64,000 bases of DNA, from positions 12,412,501-12,476,500 of the forward strand of contig NC_063156.1 of the NCBI RefSeq assembly GCF_020921035.1. Reading direction: 5' to 3'. This document shows positions 57,338 to 64,000 of this stretch, one piece after another. How positions within the stretch are numbered: position 1 is the stretch's first letter; each line of letters opens with the position of its first letter. The position numbers and the translations under genes are program-made. The stretch comes from Rhodamnia argentea (lineage: Eukaryota > Streptophyta > Magnoliopsida > Myrtales > Myrtaceae). Under the pieces are notes generated by a model. That model searched no databases. It saw nothing but the letters and a program-made list of their open reading frames with translations, and was not told the DNA's origin.

Positions 57338-58651
57338 TCACATTACACATGCGATATCATCTCTTTTTGCTGCCCACTCTCTGTTTTCCTCCCTCTCCTC
57401 TCTTTGTGTTTGTTGATGCCTTCTTTCTTGACTTTGAGATTCAACCTCTACATTAGGTTCTTGCATAAAAGGATCATTTGGGTCAACTCCCATAATGAAG
57501 TTATGTAGAATGCAACATGCTAAGACCACATCAACTTGAGTATCAAAGGACCAATAGGGTTCCGCATCCAATACACGAAAACGCCTTTTAAGAACACCGA
57601 ATGCCCTTTCTACCGTAGACCGTAAAGATGAATGACGATGGTTGAACAACTCTTTCTCATTCTCGGGTGAGCGGTCACTAAACTCCTTTACGTGATATCG
57701 AACTCCACGGTATGGTGAAATAATTCCCGGTTGGATGCCATATCCGGCATCAGCAAGGTAGTATTTACCTACCAATTTTATGTAAAGTTTTAACAAAATG
57801 TTTCAAGAAAGTAGGGTAAACATTTCATATAAACACATGGAATATTCTATACCTTCAGGAATTTTCATTCCTCCAGGCCTTGAAAGTGCATTTGTTAGAA
57901 TACAAGAGTCATGTGCCGTGCCTTCCCAACCAGCTAACACATAAACGAACTTTAAATCAAAAGTAACTGTTGCAAGAACATTTTGCGTTGTTTTGTCTTT
58001 TCGACCACGAAATTTTCCTTGAATTTCTCGGGGAACCGATGCACGGACATGAGTACCATCAAGAGCTCCAACACAATCCTAATGTATTTAAGTAAATTAG
58101 TTAATGTAAAAACATATTTTCAGGATGAAGTTCATGATATTGGTCATATCACATACCTTAAAGTAGGGATAAAATCTTCTATTCTTGGATATTGTCGGGG
58201 GTGTAGTGCCATCCGGTGGTCTTATAACATGCTTGTGTAGTTTTAGAATTGCTTGTAAGACAATTCTAAAGTATCGGTGAATGGTCTCTATAGACCTATT
58301 CAGCCTTGACCCTATTACTCCGAACCTCACATTATGCCCTAAAATATGGCAAAAGACTAGCAATTGCTCTTTGATTGGCACATTTACTGTTTCGTGTAAC
58401 AAATTATTTGACACAAGAACTCTACACAATTCACAGAAAACTTGTGGTCTCATACGTATTTGACTAACACAATTAGTATCTCCAGAATGAAAAATGCAAT
58501 TCATGAATAACTCTCTCTCAAAATCTCTTTCGACCCGTGGAACTCTAGGTATTTGACTACTTGAAGATTCATCCTCCATGACTAACAAACCAACCGCCAT
58601 TACCGACATTGATGCACCCATTATTGCTCCATTAACATCATTGTTTTCCAT
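57338..58651 (-). CDS. PIF/Harbinger DDE transposase, intact frame
   Basis: Three exons: 58651-58157, 58078-57853 and 57768-57338, with two short GT-AG introns (78 and 84 nt) and consistent phases; the product has 383 residues. Residues 1-165 include the N-terminal region with FCELCRVLVSN and an HTH-like LLVFCHILGHN...RSIETIHRYF. The catalytic core (DDE_Tnp_4 type) follows: first Asp in GALDGTH, second Asp in KYYLADAGYG, and Glu in STVERAFGVLKRRF. RPGGMKIPEG spans the second intron and HNFIMGVDPNDPF lies near the end. All three catalytic acids are present and no stop or frameshift is seen, so the enzyme could be active. It cuts and pastes elements with matching TIRs into TWA targets. A noncoding leader exon upstream is possible. 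Confidence 0.93.
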
Positions 58652-60060
58652 CTACAATCAATAATAAGAATTTTTGCTTCTTAATCTCAAAGCCAGTCAA
58701 GACATATGTTTTATCTCAAAGATAAACCCAACAACGAACATTCAAATGAAATAATATATATATCATCAAAATGTGAAAATAAGTGCAGCTTAACTTGTCA
58801 TTTTAGCAAGCATCGGACTTTTCGGGATTTAAGATTCGGTTCCGCTGAGTTTACTAAAGGAACTCTAAATGCATATGAACTCATAAGCAGACCCAAACCA
58901 TCCCAAAGTTGGGTTTCGAAGTTCTTTGATAAAGATGGAACATTACCCTTGAAGGAGTAATCAAAGAGAGCAAAGGTATGCAGAATCTCCATTCTTGCAA
59001 CTACTACTTGCAAATTCCAATCACCAGAAGATAAGTTCAAATTACACAAATAAACAGAACATTGTTAACAAGTCCCGCACACGCACCTTCTTTTATTTGT
59101 TCTAGGCAGCAAAAACCTATAATAAACTATAATTGATGGTTTTCTTTCCATCTTGACATTTTAACAAACACCTTGCATTCTTTTAACAATATGGATCACA
59201 TAGTTCAAGGAAACAAATAATGATAACAACGTCTATCTCCTAGGTGAACCAAAACATGAGATGCATAATCATGAACCTTCTCTATCAAATTCTACACAAT
59301 AAAGCGTAAAAAGTTCTTTCAATCAAATTCTACGCAACGAGAAGCCAAATAATATTCCAAAGGATGCCAAAGAAAGTGCCAATGCTACAAAAGCCCCGTG
59401 CAATTGAAATCATAAAGCAGACATCGATAAAATTGAAATACTCATCAAACAATGAAGCACCAACCGAATCTCACTCATATTGTTTCATCGAAGCACATGC
59501 CGTTGAAAATTTCAAACAGATCAGCAAAAAATTGAGCAAAAAGGTCAATCGTTAGATATACTACCTTATAGCTCTCGTGGTAGGGTAGAATCTCCAATCA
59601 AGCTTGATAACTCTAGGATCTATGAAAATTTCAAAACCGATTTCTAAGATTTCGCTTGAAGAAGAAGAAACGAGAATCTCGGAGGTTTTTTTCAAATCGA
59701 GAGAGGGAGAGAACCTGGAGCTTTGTTGAGCGTTGTTGAAGAAGAGCTAGCTTCAATGACGAGCTTCAATGGTGAAGATGAAGAGCGTCGGTGAAGAAGA
59801 GCCGGACCTTCAACGACGAAGAAGGTGAGCGTCGGTGAAGAAGAAGTGAATAAAGGAAACTGGAGGAATGAAAGAGCGTCGTACCTCTGCAGAGAGCGAG
59901 AGAGTGAGATTTGGGAAAGTGTTTTCACCTTTTTGTTTTGGGGAATTCACTTTCCTAATCTGCTGAATAAAGTTTTCGTTGACTGAAAAGTGCTTTCCAT
60001 TGACCAGATTATTTTTTGCGAACCAAACGGACGAAAATCCGGAAAACACTTTCTATCCCA
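58652..60060. other. Right subterminal/leader region of the PIF/Harbinger element
   Basis: Non-coding region between the transposase start and the right TIR. It is purine-rich on the plus strand at 59650-59870, with a repeated GCGTCGGTGAAGAAGA motif (about 59787 and 59828). It probably holds the promoter and leader of the transposase on the minus strand. Frames here are not supported as genes. Confidence 0.5.
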
Positions 60061-60539
60061 GAAACAAACACACCCTAAAAGTCCTTGAGAAAGTTCATAG
60101 GAAACCTTCGAATCACAGTATCATTAGCAACTCCACACTGTATTGATTTTAAAGACCCGCACCCGATGTCATTTATCTCAATAAGGCTTTTAGATCGGAT
60201 CGAGCGAACTTTGAATTGAGATTTGACGAAAGAAATTAAGCTTTTGCTGAAAAAACGATATGAGAACTAATTATGTAACTAAAACCAAAGTACAAAAATG
60301 AACAAAAATATTTCTAAAAGCATGTGGAACAAAAAGCGTAAACCCTTTTAGAGACTTGCACATGTAGACGCCACATCTCGATTCGCTCGTGTTGACTCAG
60401 TATATTCCGTCTAAACTTTGGCCGAAAATTTGAATTTCGTCGTTAAATTGTCGTTGTAGATAAGTTGGGGGAGTAAATTATAACAAGATTTAGCACGGGG
60501 ACCAAATCTGAATTCGGCTAATAGTGCGGGGATAGTTTT

Positions 60540-61130
60540 CCCAATTTTTTTACCAAATCTGATGTTTTAGTTTTGTCAATTGAGTTCACTTCGATAATTT
60601 TGGTCGAAAATTGTTGACATAAATGTCATCTGTCCTACGTAACACAATCGGCGCTGGCGTGAATAATTTTAGATAATATTTCAATATTTTACAGATTATT
60701 TATTTATTTATTCATTCATTTTCTTATGCATTCTTTTACTTATTTTTTTTTCTTTCTTTTCTTCCTTTTTTTCCTTTGTTGGCCCTCGGCAATGGTCGCA
60801 CTAGCCAGCCCAAGCCCTAGCTTCCCTCGCACAGTGCGGTGACCTCCGACGGCCATCATTGAGATCGTCGATGGCCAGCGGAGGGAAGAAAGGAAGAAAA
60901 AAAGAACAAGAATAAAAAAGATAAGGAAATAGAAAAAAAAAAGTTAAAAAATTAGATAAAAACAAACAGAAATTTAAAAAAAATGAAAATTTAAAAAATT
61001 TGTCCACGTCCGTATAAGTAAACTCATTTGGCAAAACGTGAAAATATTTAAGATTCAATTGTCAAAATTAAAAGGTTTATGATTGAATTAATAAAACTCC
61101 AATAGGTTTAGGACTTCTTGGACGAGTTTC
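60540..61130. repeat. Inverted-arm, MULE-like repeat, old copy
   Basis: AT-rich arms carry the 'AAACCTATT...TTTTAATTTTGACAATTGAAT' style on the right and TTTTGTCAATTGAGTTCA on the left, around a GC-richer core (TTGGCCCTCGGCAATGGTCG). The layout resembles the elements at 22629 and 33961. Ends and TSD were not found. Confidence 0.35.
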
Positions 61131-61861
61131 CGCATAAACGTGACTATGATCTTCTACCATTTCAGACATTTCTCAAACGTGAGTTTCATTCTAGCTCCGG
61201 ATTGCAAAAGGACATGGGCAAAGCGGATAAAGCCATCGGCCTCGATTCCAAAAAGCTCGCGGGTCAAGAAGTAGACCCTTAGCTTTGTCATTTTGTTAAT
61301 AGCTTTCAATTGCTTCCGAACATCGAAGCAGTTAATTACTTGCTTGGGACAACATTCATATCTCCAAAACCAAATAATGTACGCTCCATTTAAAAAAGGT
61401 TTGGGCAGTATTTACTGCCCGTTAGGAGGAAATTAGGTTTTGGGACATGCACATCTTATAGGGCGATTAGCAAACGAGTCGTTACGACCATAAAATAAAA
61501 CAAACGAGTCGATTGGTACCATAAGATTTTAGGATCCAAAAGTTACTAACTTGTCGAGAGTGGCGCCGGATGAGGCCAAGGACCGATATGGGCGAGACTA
61601 GGGCGAGCGCATATAGTCATTGAACTCGACTCAGGTGAAGCTCTTCCATCCCGAAATAGCGGTCTAGCTTGGTCCTGGGTTCGTCCGATCGGTGCTCGAG
61701 TAATTCGCAACTTGCATACTCCATTATCATGTATAGATTAAAAAAGGCCAAGTCGATATTTTATATAGATCCGAACCAAAGTTACAATGAACATTTTAAT
61801 AAGTTTAGAAATCGGGGTTCTCTTTCATTTGAAATTTTTTTACCTTCATATTCGTAAAGTT

Positions 61862-61863
<2 letters not shown>

Positions 61864-61903
<40 letters not shown>
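61864..61903 (+). repeat. (AT)n microsatellite
   Basis: An uninterrupted run of about 20 AT units. Confidence 0.95.
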
Positions 61904-61908
<5 letters not shown>

Positions 61909-62947
61909 TATCATTTGGATAGCCGGTAGTATCAACCGTTGACAATAAGGGAGGACTATTTGTCAAGTTCCAATGCAACAAAACGTATTTTTTTCCCTCA
62001 ATAATGTAAAATGTCAATGTAATGGCAAATTTGGTTTGGCTTTCCATCTAGAAGCACGACAAGATCCGCACCAAAAGTACAGCTACGACAGTCGCCTACC
62101 TGCTATAAAATCATGGGATAATTCCTTTTTTGTCCTGTACATTTGACATTGTGCAATCAAGGCCTGTCATTCTCGTTCGTTGTTTAATGTAGTCGTCCGG
62201 CCGACCGGAGATCAGAAAGCCCTATCAAATTGATAATATGGACTACACTAAACATTAGATTAAAATTATGGGGCTTGATTGTACAAATTAAGAGTTAAGG
62301 GAATTGATTATGCAATTCACATAAATTATTGAAACAATATGAGATTATCCCTCGAAACAACTGAGAAAAAAATGTAGCTAATTTCCAAGAACATCCAGCA
62401 ACTCACCTTTAAGGGCGTGTATGAAACAAAAGACGAGACGCGCAGCGGAAAAATAAAGTAGTTACAAATTTGAGTCAATTTGGAAAGATTAAATGCAAGT
62501 TTAAATTCAATTTTTTTTTTAATCTCAAATGATCGTAATTTTTTGTTGCTAGTTTGGTGTATTTACTTTTATTTCTTTCTGTCGGCGTACATTTATGAGA
62601 TTAGTTTAATATTACCTTGATTTTTTAAGTTATGATTGATAAGAATAAATCAGAAAATAAAGTCATGGAATTTCCGTGCATTCCGACTATCATTATGAGC
62701 TTCTTTATAAGCTTTTTGATATGGTTATTTAAACAAACATGCATAAATCAAAAGGAAGATATGCGTGCAATTTTGACAGACACCGAAAACCAACATACAT
62801 ATTCTAATTATCTCTAACATAGGAAAGTATGTCTATCTGGTTCTCGCGTAAATATCCGGTCATTTACCATGTATAATTTCCAATACTTAAAACAAATCAA
62901 AGAGACAATAACCAAGTCAACGATCTACATCGTGGGCAACGAACCAC

Positions 62948-63098
62948 ATTTTTTTTTTTTGGTCTATTCTATCTCAACTCTCTTCTCTCTAATTTTTGCC
63001 TTGCCTCTTTGCGGGGCTCGGGGAGTTGAACTCCGCACATGTGGTACTAGCATCCCCACCCCCAATTCATTTACCAACAAAGCCACATGCCTATTGGT
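62948..63098 (-). mobile_element. SINE with poly(A) tail and 13-bp target duplication
   Basis: Read on the minus strand, the 151-bp element has an A-box-like TGGCTTTGTTGG near the start, a B-box-like GGAGTTCAACTCC about 40 nt later, a pyrimidine-poor body and an A-run at the end (plus-strand T-run 62949-62960). Flanks GGCAACGAACCAC (62935-62947) and GGCAACAAATCAC (63099-63111) match at 11 of 13. This is the signature of a tRNA-derived SINE copied by LINE machinery. Confidence 0.77.
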
Positions 63099-63111
63099 GG
63101 CAACAAATCAC

Positions 63112-63660
63112 TTTGCGTAGCGGATTTTTATCCATTACATAACTCGCTGATTGAAAGCATTCATAATGCCGTGGAACAATCATTTTCCAATTTAACGCAC
63201 GTGCCAAATTAGGGCAAAGACCATGTGAATCAAATCCCAACACATAGCCACGTTCAATTCATCATGCCAATGTACAAAGGAAAACGGTTCTTCCTCTTGA
63301 GTGCAAATGTAATAAAATTTATTAAATGCTAAGCCGTATTAGCTCACACAAAATGTCGGACCAATCCCAAAAGGTTTAGATGGAGAATAATCACGTATCA
63401 ATTCCGTAACACTTGTCGGGTCAAATCTGATTGCAAATTTTTTTTTTTTTTTGTTGTTGTTGGAGAAAATCATGGAAGAGAATCTATTAATATCCGAATC
63501 TCGTCGTAAATGCCCCGAACCCAGGATCCAAAATTCGGATCCTTTTGCTTTTCCGGGTCAAATTCTTACCGCCCCGCCCAAAAAAAATAAAATAAAAACA
63601 ATCATTAAAGCATTTTCTATAGTTTCGTCGCCGCGAAACAAAATAACAGGTCAGAGTCAG
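63112..63660. other. Intergenic, nothing recognised
   Basis: AT-rich sequence with a T-run at 63440-63452. No coding motif. Confidence 0.4.
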
Positions 63661-64000
63661 CCGGCGCCCGTTGACGTACGGTTCCGTTACGGAAATGCAC
63701 GGGAGTCCATAGTCAACGGCCTCGCTGCTACGCCGTTACTTCCGACTCCTTTGGCTGAATAAATACGGGACCCCCGTTCCGTTCCGCGGAATCGGGCCGT
63801 AACTGACCGGGGTTTAAAACTGGGGTTAACTAACCACGCCCTCCTGGTTAAACCACCACCTTCACTCTCTCTCCCTCTCGCGCACAGTGGAGCGGTCACA
63901 GCTAGTCCCGGCCCATCTATTCTATTCAACTCTCTCTTTCTCTCTCTACAAAAACCAACGGCATGTTCTCTCTCTTTCTCTCTCTCTCTCTCTCTAGACG
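63661..64000 (+). promoter_or_regulatory. Probable promoter and 5' leader of a gene beyond the right edge
   Basis: The last 340 bp turn GC-richer and contain a W-box-like GTTGAC (about 63669), AATAAATA (63758), then dense CT runs, including a long (CT)n at 63967-63996, up to the window end. The same CT/GA leader style precedes other genes here. No start codon followed by a credible frame lies inside the window, so the gene itself is unseen. Confidence 0.4.

Larger units (their letters stand above)
54731..60075 (-). mobile_element. Complete PIF/Harbinger DNA transposon, potentially autonomous
   Basis: Both ends carry the perfect 15-bp TIR GGGTGTGTTTGTTTC (54731-54745 and, inverted, 60061-60075); GTTTTCCGG repeats further in are also shared. 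TAA flanks both ends (54728-54730, 60076-60078), matching the 3-bp TSD of the superfamily. The 5,345-bp body holds a three-exon DDE transposase, a two-exon Myb/SANT-like ORF and, nearer the left end, the first exon of an ALA3-type flippase gene, all on the minus strand. No second inner TIR is seen near the left end, so the host exon appears to lie inside the element. Confidence 0.87.

Noticed and set aside
60801-61058. Minus-strand frame with hydrophobic FFLFPYLFYSCSFF run as a membrane protein
   Set aside because: It comes from a poly-purine/pyrimidine tract inside a repeat.
62949-63120. tRNA gene
   Set aside because: A- and B-box-like motifs are present but no cloverleaf; poly(A) and TSD show it is a SINE.

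Overview
This is nuclear DNA of a flowering plant. Protein-coding islands with GT-AG introns sit in long AT-rich stretches full of DNA transposons, LTR-retrotransposon scraps, a LINE and a SINE. The protein families (PMEI, RHF2A, Fra a 1-associated protein, ALA3, LRK10L, GLB1) are those of a eudicot, probably a woody rosid. A Myrtales-type genome is a guess from the repeat style and cannot be proved from the sequence alone.

Layout. 1-4.6 kb: degraded Copia gag, then pieces of an LRK10L-type receptor kinase. The kinase half is interrupted twice by elements of one hAT-like family. 5.3-6 kb: intact intronless PMEI/invertase-inhibitor gene. 8-11.5 kb: a multi-exon, damaged copy of the plastid PII protein gene GLB1 on the minus strand, bracketed by similar inverted ends. 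12.6-16 kb: LINE tail, Copia gag and LTR with a nested terminal-inverted-repeat (TIR) element. 17-23 kb: more miniature elements, LTR-like sequence, a cluster of ACGT-core motifs with no visible gene, and two more hAT-like elements. 24.4-25 kb: intact gene for a Cys-cluster protein of unknown function. 25-43.4 kb: almost entirely repeats, including a 9-bp-TSD MULE-like element split by a putative solo LTR, Tourist-like MITEs and further hAT-like elements. 43.5-47.3 kb: intact eight-coding-exon RING E3 ligase RHF2A (plus). 51.8-53.9 kb: intact two-exon Fra a 1/Mal d 1-associated protein (minus). 54.7-60.1 kb: a complete PIF/Harbinger transposon with uninterrupted transposase and Myb/SANT-like ORFs, which also carries the first exon of an ALA3-type lipid flippase. 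60.1-64 kb: repeats, a SINE with target-site duplication, and what looks like a promoter/5' leader running off the right edge.

Only four host genes look intact: PMEI, the Cys-cluster protein, RHF2A and the Fra a 1-associated protein. They show no sign of acting together. The two most notable structures are the PIF/Harbinger element carrying a host exon, and the layered decay of the LRK10L and GLB1 copies, in which insertions can be placed to the base by reading frame and target-site duplication. All family calls come from reading translations by eye; no database search was run.
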